Notes: generated by a model not told the origin, from the sequence alone. A DNA stretch of 46,153 nt from Candidatus Woesebacteria bacterium GW2011_GWC1_42_9 (GCA_000995185.1 LCET01000001.1:167028-213180); one strand, 5' to 3'. Numbered from the stretch's first letter, positions 15,572 through 22,852 are shown. A program made the numbers and translations.

Positions 15572-16522
15572 TTAAACTATTTCAACACTTTTATTCCAAT
15601 ATTCATCAAACGCTTTCTTTATTTCATCATAGTTCTCAGTCAGGTTTATTTCTGACCTTTGACCTGACGAAATAGCATTAACGTTTGGTACATTTCTCGC
15701 ATAATCCACATCATCAATAATCCAACGATCGTGAGCATCTCGAACTAGTTTGCTGTCAATGGTAGCCCAGGAAACATCGATATTCTTATTAGCCATTTCT
15801 TGCTTAAATCGTGTAAGATCTTTCCGAGCAGTGGTATTAAGATTGCCTTCGCCCAGGTCTAGGGATATTATGCGTATTTGCTTAATTTTACTAGCATCAG
15901 CAATAGCCCAAAGCCACTCAAGAGCCTCTTTTTGAAAGTGCTTATCAAGCCAGTAGATGCCACCTTCGCATTCACCCAGTACCTTTTTTATCCACATGAT
16001 ATTAGAGAAAGGACGATTAGGATCTATAAATATATTTCTTGGTGTTTGAGGAGAGTCGGGAGAAATCAAAATACGTACAATCCGTGTTTTTTTATTGTAA
16101 TTAATAATTTCCGCATAATTCATGAAGTCTAGCAAATGCGTAAGTGGTTCTCGCGAATCATAAAACCAAAATCCCGTTGTTTTTAGAACCGTTAAAACTT
16201 GCTCAACTGTTATATTGGCAACTCCCCAAAGATATTGTTGTATGGCAATAGTTGGAGGGTAAAATAGAAGCATTTGTTTGAGCAACTCTTTTTCCCCACC
16301 ATCACAACGGATAAAGAGTGACTCAAAAATAGCTCTACCCAATTCAGACAATTCACCAGTTGCCGAATCACTGAAAACACCTAGTTCTTCCCAAAAAAGG
16401 TAGTCGTCTCCTAGATCAAGATGGCTAATCGCCCCAGTTTCGCCAGCAGTTCTTATGTAGGGTAGTACCTTTTTCCAATTAGTTTTTGGGAGAAGTATCG
16501 TCTTTTCTGTTGTTTGACTCAT
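15572..16522 (-). CDS. Putative effector with C-terminal PLD-like (MIT_C-type) HDR motif
   Basis: This 316-residue protein has no membrane segment. The N-terminal 150 residues look helical and may hold a winged-helix fold. The C-terminal half has alternating strand and helix pattern with D-K-H-F-Q-K-E-A-L-E-W-L (193-204), I-R-I-I-S-L-D-L-G (216-224) and the signature R-D-A-H-D-R-W-I-I-D (261-270). A single H-D-R site is what I associate with PLD-like domains such as MIT_C, which occur in several defence effectors. Catalysis is not established. It is the second gene of an operon and overlaps the first by 44 bases. A/T-rich codon use differs from host genes. Confidence 0.5.
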   Translation of the reverse strand: MSQTTEKTILLPKTNWKKVLPYIRTAGETGAISHLDLGDDYLFWEELGVFSDSATGELSELGRAIFESLFIRCDGGEKELLKQMLLFYPPTIAIQQYLWGVANITVEQVLTVLKTTGFWFYDSREPLTHLLDFMNYAEIINYNKKTRIVRILISPDSPQTPRNIFIDPNRPFSNIMWIKKVLGECEGGIYWLDKHFQKEALEWLWAIADASKIKQIRIISLDLGEGNLNTTARKDLTRFKQEMANKNIDVSWATIDSKLVRDAHDRWIIDDVDYARNVPNVNAISSGQRSEINLTENYDEIKKAFDEYWNKSVEIV

Positions 16523-17282
16523 GTTTTTTGATTTCCACTTCTACTGCTTTTTCCAATGCAGACATTTGGTCCCTGAACGTACCCATATTGAAAGCAAATT
16601 GGAGGTTCTTAGGGTACGATAGAGCGATACCACTAGGGAATTCAACTGTAATCATCTCTGGTCGCACATTTGTAATTGGAGCATAACTACCTTTAGTTTC
16701 GTTTTTTAGAGGATTGGCATGAGTTTGTACAGGATCATTATCAATACCAACTTCATCATCCTTAACTAAAATTTCACTTGAGACAATTCCATTCTGATAA
16801 ACACCTGCGTATTCAATGGACTTGCGAAAGATGTTTGCCACGTTATCTGCAACCTTCTGACCAATTTTATGGCTACGCACAAGAATACTGCTTAGTGCAG
16901 TAGGCACTGCATGGCCGGCAAACTCATTAAGAAGCGTCTTGTATAGTTTTGGAGCTGTAACAGCTAACTGTTTAGCTGTTTGGAGATCATTATCGTCAAT
17001 CGGGTGTGCAAAACTGAGGGAGAGGTCAGTATTTCGATAGGCATTGCCTTCTCGACCAAGTAAGCCAAAATGTACAAGAGAGGCAACTTTCATTCCAACT
17101 GGGCCAGTTACTTTTTCATAACCCATTTCCTTAACAGCGTTATCCCTACTAAACGCTGACTTACTAAACGCTGTTTGAAGCTTAGCGCTATAGTTAATAG
17201 CATCTTCAAGCGTAATTGATGGATAAGATGCACTACGTTCTTTTGTTTTCACTTGTTTAGTGGTTGGTTGTTCTTCTGTCAT
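16479..17282 (-). CDS. Putative winged-helix DNA-binding partner protein
   Basis: This 267-residue protein is not assigned to a named family. Residues about 20-160 read Y-P-S-I-T-L-E-D-A-I, K-E-M-G-Y-x-x-V-T-G-P-V-G-M-K-V-A-S-L-V-H-F-G-L-L, then Y-R-N-T-D-L-S-L and H-P. That is a pattern I have seen in hypothetical proteins with a winged-helix-like start. The middle is acidic (V-K-D-D-E-V-G-I-D-N-D), the C-terminus has a strand-rich segment and a charged tail. It is the first gene of a two-gene operon with a good promoter. A regulatory or sensor role next to the PLD-like protein is inference. Confidence 0.5.
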   Translation of the reverse strand: MTEEQPTTKQVKTKERSASYPSITLEDAINYSAKLQTAFSKSAFSRDNAVKEMGYEKVTGPVGMKVASLVHFGLLGREGNAYRNTDLSLSFAHPIDDNDLQTAKQLAVTAPKLYKTLLNEFAGHAVPTALSSILVRSHKIGQKVADNVANIFRKSIEYAGVYQNGIVSSEILVKDDEVGIDNDPVQTHANPLKNETKGSYAPITNVRPEMITVEFPSGIALSYPKNLQFAFNMGTFRDQMSALEKAVEVEIKKHESNNRKDDTSPKN

Positions 17283-17314
17283 AGATTTACTTTCTTTAAT
17301 AACTTTATTTAATC

Positions 17315-17344
17315 ATTTTACATCAGGAAAATACCACTTGTCAA
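17315..17344 (-). promoter_or_regulatory. Promoter of the PLD-like operon
   Basis: Minus strand TTGACA (17344-17339), 18-base spacer, TAAAAT (17320-17315). The leader to ATG 17282 is about 26 bases. Between this promoter and repeat R1 (17345-17465) I see nothing further. Confidence 0.65.
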
Positions 17345-17465
17345 CACTGTTCTATGTGTTGTTCTTTGGCTAGTCTTAACATATCCTGGGTAAAAGATAA
17401 TAATTCGGTATAGTTGTGATAATAATGATATAGAACACTGGTAAATTAATAATTTTGTATTAACT

Positions 17466-17592
17466 CTAGTACGTAGGTCCGACTCCGGTTATCGGTATGA
17501 TTTTTTCCAGGCTAAATATAAGACGTTAAAAATAGTGGCTAGAACTCGGGATAATGTTGATTTATTGAGGGAAATTGGAGAAAACACAAAAC
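17466..17592. repeat. Repeat R1 (partner of R2 at 21800-21925)
   Basis: R1 and R2 align over about 126 bases with two single-base gaps upstream and downstream of an ungapped 44-base core. They share CTAGTAC, CCAGGCTAA, GGCT-GAACTCGGG, AAT-TTGATTT and ACAAAAC, with a diverged centre. Read on the plus strand R1 encodes an open peptide (A-R-T-R-D-N-V-D-L-L-R-E-I-G-E-N-T-K-P-F) that runs into the ORF at 17575 in a neighbouring frame. Confidence 0.7.
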
Positions 17593-17844
17593 CATTTCGC
17601 TATTGAGCTGGTAACCGTAATTGGCTCGGACCTATTTAGCCAGGACGAGTATATCAAACAGTATCTACTCGACCCCGATTCGTCACTTATTACTAAAATA
17701 AAAATAGGTCTTCGTTACTACATTACAACTCAGCCTGAGTTAATTTTACAGCTTACCGTTTTCAAAGGCTACCTGGAGAAAATCAATCCGTTTCTATTTA
17801 TGGAGGTATTCGGTAAAGATCGCGAAGATAGAAAAATATGGTAA
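17575..17844 (+). CDS. Repeat-encoded small protein C2 (possibly frameshifted remnant)
   Basis: This 89-codon frame from TTG 17575 has an unknown product. The body reads I-E-L-V-T-V-I-G-S-D-L-F-S-Q-D-E-Y-I-K, then K-I-K-I-G-L-R-Y-Y-I-T-T-Q-P-E and Y-L-E-K-I-N-P-F-L-F-M-E-V-F-G-K-D; it looks mostly helical and soluble. C1 at 15282 is a truncated copy. No Shine-Dalgarno precedes the TTG. Dropping one C at about 17598 joins it to the R1 peptide (E-N-T-K-P-F then A-I-E-L-V-T-V), so the original gene may have been longer and is now broken. I cannot name a family. Confidence 0.45.
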   Translation: MEKTQNHFAIELVTVIGSDLFSQDEYIKQYLLDPDSSLITKIKIGLRYYITTQPELILQLTVFKGYLEKINPFLFMEVFGKDREDRKIW

Positions 17845-18115
17845 TATTGGGGTACCGAATGATCCCTGTAGTGAAAGTATCTTACTATTAGGGAACTGAC
17901 GACACAAATTCATTTGTGATCCGTACATGAATGATTTTTTGTGTTTAGGGGGAAAGTCTGCGATCAGGAGAGACAAAAACAGGCATATACGAGCCTTTAT
18001 ATGCTGCAGATGAGAGGTATTTGTACCCGCGAGGCGGGTTGGAAGGAGTTTGGGGAGTAAATCCGCCGCGCCAAAAATTTTTTTTAAAACGTAGTAAAAT
18101 CAACTAGAGGTTAAT
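17845..18115 (+). promoter_or_regulatory. Leader region upstream of the EcoRI-like gene
   Basis: No gene is seen here. It holds the left 16-base direct repeat, a perfect small palindrome CACAAATTCATTTGTG (17902-17917), a hairpin ACCCGC/GCGGGT (18025-18039), and an alternative pairing GGCGG (18033-18037) with CCGCC (18063-18067) that is followed by a T-rich run. TAAAAT at 18095-18100 and AGAGG at 18106-18110 would serve the gene at 18116. The alternative hairpins could act as an attenuator; this is inference. Confidence 0.45.
17893..17908. repeat. Left 16-base direct repeat flanking the EcoRI-like module
   Basis: GAACTGACGACACAAA, identical to 19948-19963. The two copies are 2055 bases apart and enclose both restriction-modification genes. 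Confidence 0.8.
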
Positions 18116-18952
18116 ATGGCAAAAAAGAATCAATCTAAAAGATTAACTAATCAACATAAAGAATCCCAAGGTGCAGTTGGTATATTTGGAGACGAGGCAA
18201 AGTTCCACGATACAACAGTTAGTAAAATTTCACATCTTGTAATTGAGCAACTTGAAAATGAATTTCCTAAATTAACTTTTAGGCATAGGACAGCAATAAA
18301 AAAGAATGAGATAAACGAAGCATTAAAGAAAATTGATCCAGAATTAGGGCAAACCCTTTTTGTATCAAATTCAAGCATTATCCCAGACGGCGGAATAATT
18401 GAAGTAAAAGATGATAACGATATTTGGAGAATATTGCTTGTAACAGAAGCTAAGCATCAAGGAAAAGATATTGAAAATATCCAAAAAGGAAATTTAGTTG
18501 GCAAAAATAACAATCAAGACTTGATGGCAGCTGGTAACGCAATAGAAAGATCGCATAAAAATATATCAGAAATCGCCAACTTTATGCTACATGAATCCCA
18601 TTTCCCTTATATCTTATTTTTGGAAGGATCAAATTTTCTTACTGAAACTATTTCAATTAAGAGACCAGATGGAAGGGTGGTTACTCTTGATTATAACTCA
18701 GGCATGTTAAATAGATTAGATAGATTGACTTCTGCAAATTATGGAATGCCAATTAACACAAATTTATGTAAAAATAAATTTGTTAAACACAAAGATAAAA
18801 CCATTATGCTTCAGGCAGCTTCGATATATACGCAAGGTAATGGTGAAAAATGGGATGTAAGAGAAATGCTTGACATTATGATTGAGATTTCAAAAACCTC
18901 TCTTCAGGTATTAGGAAGTGAGATATTTAACCAGATAACTAAAGATAAATAA
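18116..18952 (+). CDS. ecoRIR: EcoRI-type restriction endonuclease (predicted GAATTC)
   Basis: This 278-residue protein is collinear with R.EcoRI (277 residues) from the first residues (K-x-Q-S-x-R-L-T-x-Q-H-K-x-S-Q-G). Catalytic Asp91, Glu111 and Lys113 (P-D-G-G-I at 90-94; T-E-A-K-H at 110-114) lie at the EcoRI numbers, as do the recognition residues in M-A-A-G-N-A (137-142), Glu144-Arg145, and Arg200 and Arg203. R.EcoRI is a homodimer that cuts G/AATTC; the same specificity is therefore expected. The start is ATG with AGAGG upstream. The methylase gene follows after 16 bases. Base composition is more A/T-rich than host genes, which fits acquisition by transfer. Confidence 0.95.
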   Translation: MAKKNQSKRLTNQHKESQGAVGIFGDEAKFHDTTVSKISHLVIEQLENEFPKLTFRHRTAIKKNEINEALKKIDPELGQTLFVSNSSIIPDGGIIEVKDDNDIWRILLVTEAKHQGKDIENIQKGNLVGKNNNQDLMAAGNAIERSHKNISEIANFMLHESHFPYILFLEGSNFLTETISIKRPDGRVVTLDYNSGMLNRLDRLTSANYGMPINTNLCKNKFVKHKDKTIMLQAASIYTQGNGEKWDVREMLDIMIEISKTSLQVLGSEIFNQITKDK

Positions 18953-18968
18953 CCAAAACCATTTGATT

Positions 18969-19988
18969 ATGGCAAGAAAAGCGACAAATAAATTACTGCA
19001 AAAAGCTAAAGAATCAAAGAGCGATGAATTTTACACTCAGCTTTCTGATATTGAAAATGAATTAAAGCATTATAAAGATAGATTTAAAGATAAAGTAGTT
19101 TATTGTAATTGCGATGACCCTAGAACTAGCAACTTTTATGAGTATTTTTCCTCAAATTTCAAAGAGTTGAGGCTAAAAAAAATCATAGCCTCTTGCTACA
19201 GAAAGCAAGAAAGAGATTTATTTAATAATAAAGAATTTGAAAGTGGGTTTTTTTATGAATATTCAGGTACTCAGGGCGAAAAAATAAAACCAAGCGCTAA
19301 TGATATAATCCACTTTAAAGGAGACGGGGATTTTCGTAGTTCAGAAAGTATAGAATTATTGAAACAGGCGGATATTATTGTAACCAATCCACCATTTTCA
19401 TTATTTAGGAAATATGTAGATCAATTAGTTAAATACGATAAGAAATTTTTAATAATTGGCAACATTAACGCTATTACCTATAAAGAAATTTTTAAACTAA
19501 TTAAGGGAAATAAGGCGTGGCTAGGAATAAATTTAGGTAGAGGTATCTCAGGTTTTATTGTGCCAGAACATTATGAACTTTACGGAACAGAGGCACGTAT
19601 TGATAGCCTTGGAAATAGAATAGTTTCCCCAAATAATTGTTTATGGTTAACTAATTTAGATACTTCTAAAAGACATGAAAACATTACTCTTACAAAAAAA
19701 TATTTTGGAAATGAAATCGAGTATCCATATTATGATAACTACGATGGAATTAATGTAAATAGAACAAAAGATATTCCTCTGGATTACGAAGGTGTTTTGG
19801 GCGTACCCATAACTTTTTTACATAAATATAACCCAGAACAATTCGAAATAATTAAATTCAGAAAAGGAAATGATGAAAAGGATTTGTCAATAAACGGTAA
19901 ATGTCCGTATTTTAGAATTTTAATCAAGAAAAGAATACAAAAAAATAGAACTGACGACACAAAAATATTAGTTAGTGATTTGTCTTAG
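18969..19988 (+). CDS. ecoRIM: EcoRI-type adenine methyltransferase with C-terminal extension
   Basis: This 339-residue N6-adenine methyltransferase is collinear with M.EcoRI (326 residues). It starts M-A-R-x-A-T-N-K-L-L, has V-V-Y-C-N-C-D-D-P-R, F-K-G-D-G-D-F-R-S and the catalytic N-P-P-F at 140-143. It methylates the inner adenine of GAATTC and protects host DNA. After the family's usual end (R-I-Q-K) about 14 further residues (N-R-T-D-D-T-K-I-L-V and on) are encoded by sequence containing the right 16-base direct repeat. ATG 18969 matches the family start; a TTG two codons upstream is less likely. Confidence 0.95.
   Translation: MARKATNKLLQKAKESKSDEFYTQLSDIENELKHYKDRFKDKVVYCNCDDPRTSNFYEYFSSNFKELRLKKIIASCYRKQERDLFNNKEFESGFFYEYSGTQGEKIKPSANDIIHFKGDGDFRSSESIELLKQADIIVTNPPFSLFRKYVDQLVKYDKKFLIIGNINAITYKEIFKLIKGNKAWLGINLGRGISGFIVPEHYELYGTEARIDSLGNRIVSPNNCLWLTNLDTSKRHENITLTKKYFGNEIEYPYYDNYDGINVNRTKDIPLDYEGVLGVPITFLHKYNPEQFEIIKFRKGNDEKDLSINGKCPYFRILIKKRIQKNRTDDTKILVSDLS
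19948..19963. repeat. Right 16-base direct repeat, inside the methylase 3' end
   Basis: GAACTGACGACACAAA, identical to 17893-17908. It encodes part of the methylase tail that has no counterpart in M.EcoRI. Confidence 0.8.
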
Positions 19989-20026
19989 CCATAGGGGTCG
20001 CCTTTTTAGAGAAATAGTTAAGATTC

Positions 20027-20518
20027 TTATTCTCCCAACTCTCCAGTAGTTCTAATTGGATCACCTATCAAAATCGAGTGAAACTCATCCTCTGGCAAAC
20101 GTTCTCTTTTAAATACTTGCCATCCTAAGTCGTAAACCGTCTTCATATTCCAAATGTGATGTTTGTGTAATGTAACTAGATCGTGTAAATAAATGGCTCC
20201 AGGAGCATTTTCGCTCTCTATTATTCTAAACTTATTGCCGTATTCATTAATTGGATACTTTTCTCGGTAATACTTAATGCTTCTTTTCCGTGCCAGTTCA
20301 TCTCTAAAATAAGAACTACCAAAATATGCACCAATGATAGCTGCTAAACCAATACTAATTTTGTTGAAGTTGTCAGCTATTGCATTTAGATTTTCTAAGG
20401 GGAGAAAAAAATGGGCAAGTACAAAGATTAAGAAGGATATAATCAGGAAAGCCTTGTAGGTTTGGACCTGTTTTCTGAATTTTTTCCAATTTTTCTTAAA
20501 CCTTTTCTTGTTTAACAT
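20027..20518 (-). CDS. Two-helix membrane protein downstream of nuclease
   Basis: This 163-residue protein is not recognised. A very basic N-terminus (K-K-R-F-K-K-N-W-K-K-F-R-K) precedes two membrane segments (about 22-41 and 53-70), followed by a cytoplasmic domain of about 90 residues with Y-Y-R-E-K-Y-P, H-D-L-V-T-L-H-K-H-H and a C-terminal R-L-P-E-D-E-F. It starts 8 bases after the nuclease gene ends, so both are one operon. A role as membrane partner of the nuclease is inferred from linkage only. Confidence 0.55.
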   Translation of the reverse strand: MLNKKRFKKNWKKFRKQVQTYKAFLIISFLIFVLAHFFLPLENLNAIADNFNKISIGLAAIIGAYFGSSYFRDELARKRSIKYYREKYPINEYGNKFRIIESENAPGAIYLHDLVTLHKHHIWNMKTVYDLGWQVFKRERLPEDEFHSILIGDPIRTTGELGE

Positions 20519-20526
20519 ATTTATTT

Positions 20527-21762
20527 TTATGGAAAATGAAACAGCAATACAGTAAGTAGCAATTCTCTTTTCGTGTCGACATTCAGGTGAAATCTGAATC
20601 TTTGTATTGTTCCTTCTGCTTCTTCACTCTCTAAATTTATAAAGTTACTATGCTTTTTTGCAGCTTCTCTTGCCGTAGTTATTACATTAGTGAAGTCAGC
20701 ATTTCTTACGAAGACCATAATTGAGGCTTTAGAATCTCTCCAAGTAAGATATTTGAGTATTTGGTCGATAGTTTCAATAAACTTCTTTTCCCCTGTCCAA
20801 AATTTGCACTCGGCAATAAAAGTGTTATTTCCGTCATGTCTAAGTAAAATATCTGTTTTACCCGATTTATTGAACGTTTCACCCGTAGCTGATCCTTCAA
20901 AGTTGGTTTCTAGAATTATTAGAAAATGATCTCGCAGTCCTTCTTCATCTTTGTTGGTATAAACAGCCGGCATTCTTTCAATCTGTTTTCCCATATCGTG
21001 GATAACACGAAGTATTGCGTTATATGTTTCAGTATCTAGAGTTGGATCTGGGGTTCCAGAATTGCTTGGAGATGGTCTCGGAATAATTTTCTTTTTAGCT
21101 TTCGGAGCAGGAATAGAAAATGTGCTCGGAACGTTATCTCTTTTTTTGACGGGGACACCCAACTGGTCCAAGAAACTATTATTAGATTTCAAGCTTTCTT
21201 TTCTTTCCTTAAGCAACATCCTAGCATTCTCTGATAAGCTTGCATTGTAATTATTTACTTCGTTTGCAAGATTTCCAAGCTGTTTTTGTAAATTGGAAAG
21301 ATTTTGGTCTGAGTCTCTTTTTGTTTTTTCGGCATCATTGGTGAAGTTAATAATCTCAAAACATAAAAACTCTCCATCATCATTAATTTCATGATCAAGC
21401 TCGATGGTCCATAGAAGTGATGTACTTGGTTTGAAGTTTATTACTTCAATCTCGCCGTTGAAGGGTAAGTGGTATTTAATAGCTTGCCTTGGATAAGATT
21501 TATTGTCAGTAATAAAAAAACTTTCTCGAGGATGTCTGTCAGCAGGAATCATTTTTTCTTCATGGGTTATAAACTTGTTTTCGATATCTAGTATTGGAGG
21601 ATCTATAGAAAACTCAGAAACTAAATGTTCAACATATTCATTCTCGTTTATATTCAGAATGTAGCCTGTCTCTTCTGAGTGAATTTTGTTTTTGAGTTTC
21701 TCCTTTTGGGAGCGCAAAACATCTCCAAAATACCCTTTAGTGAAGGGAGTAATAGTACTCAT
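20527..21762 (-). CDS. PD-(D/E)XK nuclease-like protein, putative defence effector
   Basis: This 411-residue protein has an N-terminal domain (about 30-180) with Y-H-L-P-F-N-G and I-N-F-K-P-S-T-S, then a coiled-coil-like stretch (150-200), a basic proline/serine linker (212-240) and a C-terminal nuclease fold. Catalytic residues are visible: Glu275 in E-E-G-L-R-D-H, Asp304 in G-K-T-D-I-L-L and E-C-K at 318-320, in the order E...D...ExK. I recall similar N-terminal halves fused to nucleases in hypothetical proteins but cannot name the family. It is the first gene of a two-gene operon next to the EcoRI-like pair; an anti-phage role is inference. Confidence 0.65.
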   Translation of the reverse strand: MSTITPFTKGYFGDVLRSQKEKLKNKIHSEETGYILNINENEYVEHLVSEFSIDPPILDIENKFITHEEKMIPADRHPRESFFITDNKSYPRQAIKYHLPFNGEIEVINFKPSTSLLWTIELDHEINDDGEFLCFEIINFTNDAEKTKRDSDQNLSNLQKQLGNLANEVNNYNASLSENARMLLKERKESLKSNNSFLDQLGVPVKKRDNVPSTFSIPAPKAKKKIIPRPSPSNSGTPDPTLDTETYNAILRVIHDMGKQIERMPAVYTNKDEEGLRDHFLIILETNFEGSATGETFNKSGKTDILLRHDGNNTFIAECKFWTGEKKFIETIDQILKYLTWRDSKASIMVFVRNADFTNVITTAREAAKKHSNFINLESEEAEGTIQRFRFHLNVDTKRELLLTVLLFHFP

Positions 21763-21799
21763 AATTGGATCTGATATTAGCAGAAATCTACATTGACTG

Positions 21800-21925
21800 C
21801 TAGTACAGGTTCGATTCCCGTTACCAGTGTTGCGACTCTCCAGGCTAACGCAATTTTTGCAAAATATAAGGCTCGAACTCGGGAGAATCTTGATTTTAGG
21901 GGGAGATTTTTAACTACTACAAAAC
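21800..21925. repeat. Repeat R2 (partner of R1), with tRNA-like edge
   Basis: R2 aligns with R1 (17466-17592). Its left part contains GGTTCGATTCCCGT (21808-21821), which is identical, in inverted orientation, to the T-arm of the neighbouring tRNA-Gly (21947-21960). R1 has a degraded form of it. Unlike R1 it is not followed by the C sequence. The stretch 21763-21935 otherwise holds no gene; open frames here are by-products of the tRNA-like sequence. Confidence 0.65.
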
Positions 21926-21935
21926 TAGTCCGATA

Positions 21936-22009
21936 TGGAGCGGGATACGGGAATCGAACCCGTGTCTCTACCTTGGGAAGGTGGCGTACTACCATTGTAC
22001 TAATCCCGC
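21936..22009 (-). tRNA. tRNA-Gly (anticodon CCC)
   Basis: Acceptor GCGGGAT pairs with ATCCCGC, D-stem GTAC with GTAC, and the anticodon loop is TTCCCAA. The anticodon stem CCACC/GGTAG has one C-A mismatch. The T-arm is ACGGGTTCGATTCCCGT. CCA is encoded at 21938-21936, unlike the other clear tRNAs in this window. Confidence 0.93.
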
Positions 22010-22021
22010 TTAGGCAGGTAA

Positions 22022-22030
22022 ATTATAACA
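22022..22030 (-). promoter_or_regulatory. tRNA-Gly promoter (extended -10)
   Basis: Minus strand TGT then TATAAT (22027-22022), 12 bases before the tRNA, located just past the lysM-gene stop. Confidence 0.6.
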
Positions 22031-22032
22031 TC

Positions 22033-22638
22033 TTAAGGTAATACAAACACATTCCCGGGATGAATAAGATCGGGGCTCGTCAGTTTGTTTGCCCTGGCAA
22101 TTTCTACCCATTTATATCCATTCCCATATTGAGCTACCGCTATATCCCAAAGCGTGTCCCCTTTTACAACAGTGTATGAGGAGGAAGTTGTGAGTCCTCC
22201 TTTTGTCGTTGTGGGAGCAATTTCTGGTGTCGCTGAGGGCTGTGGTGTAGCTACGGCCACTGCTGTCGCCTCTGGGGTGGCTACCTCTGCCACTTCGGAG
22301 GTCCTAGCAGGGACGTTTGGAACAACGAGCGTCTGTCCTTCAGCAATATCGTCGGCGCTTGTTAGATTATTTTCTTCCACGATATCCACCCAGTTATATC
22401 CAGTTTTATAATACTTTTCGGAGATAGACCAAAGTGTTTCTCCGCGGACTACTGTGTGAGTAGCCGGAAGAGTTACTTCGTCACTAACTGAAACTCCTGA
22501 GGGAAGAGTGGTTCCAGAATCTAAATTGCGGAAGTAGTTAACTACTAAAACGCCAACTACAACGATAACAAAAATTCCCAAAATAGTGCTGATGCTCGAC
22601 TCGTTTAGTTTAAAGATCTTAAGTAATGATTTAAGCAA
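22033..22638 (-). CDS. Membrane-anchored protein with two LysM domains
   Basis: This 201-residue protein has one membrane segment (about 17-36), a first LysM (H-T-V-V-R-G-E-T-L-W-S-I-S-E-K-Y-Y, near 61-77), a proline/alanine/threonine linker and a C-terminal LysM (S-Y-T-V-V-K-G-D-T-L-W-D-I-A, near 149-162). LysM modules bind peptidoglycan GlcNAc, so it probably links membrane and wall. The start is a TTG with a strong AAGGAGGTG eight bases upstream. It lies between tRNA-Asp and tRNA-Gly on the same strand. Confidence 0.88.
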   Translation of the reverse strand: MLKSLLKIFKLNESSISTILGIFVIVVVGVLVVNYFRNLDSGTTLPSGVSVSDEVTLPATHTVVRGETLWSISEKYYKTGYNWVDIVEENNLTSADDIAEGQTLVVPNVPARTSEVAEVATPEATAVAVATPQPSATPEIAPTTTKGGLTTSSSYTVVKGDTLWDIAVAQYGNGYKWVEIARANKLTSPDLIHPGNVFVLP

Positions 22639-22778
22639 ATTTATTCACCTCCTTGTAGGGCAATTAACTTAAATGAATCTAATGATTTAGTTTGATATTG
22701 TCAAGTAGTGATTTTGCCGATCTTTCCATCACTTTAATGGATTAAAGTATTGAGGGGATAAAGATGATTTTATATGGG

Positions 22779-22852
22779 CGAGGCTGAGGGGATTTGAACC
22801 CCTGATCTCTTCCGTGACAGGGAAGCGCTTTAAACCGCTAAGCTACAGCCCC
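22779..22852 (-). tRNA. tRNA-Asp (anticodon GTC)
   Basis: Acceptor GGGGCTG pairs with CAGCCTC (one G-T), and anticodon stem CTTCC with GGAAG around CTGTCAC. The T-arm is AGGGGTTCAAATCCCCT. Discriminator G and C38 agree with known Asp identity elements. CCA is not encoded. A TACAAT -10 lies 12 bases upstream on the minus strand. The Asp-like tRNA at 34751 differs in these identity positions. Confidence 0.93.

Noticed and set aside
15282-21925. Insertion sequence or integrase-driven island with a recognisable enzyme
   Set aside because: No transposase or recombinase gene, intact or broken, can be read in the island; only repeats and cargo are visible.
21777-22041. Open frames on both strands (72 and 82 codons) between the nuclease operon and the LysM gene
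   Set aside because: They run through tRNA-Gly and repeat R2; the translations are typical by-products of tRNA T-arm sequence and have no ribosome-binding site.
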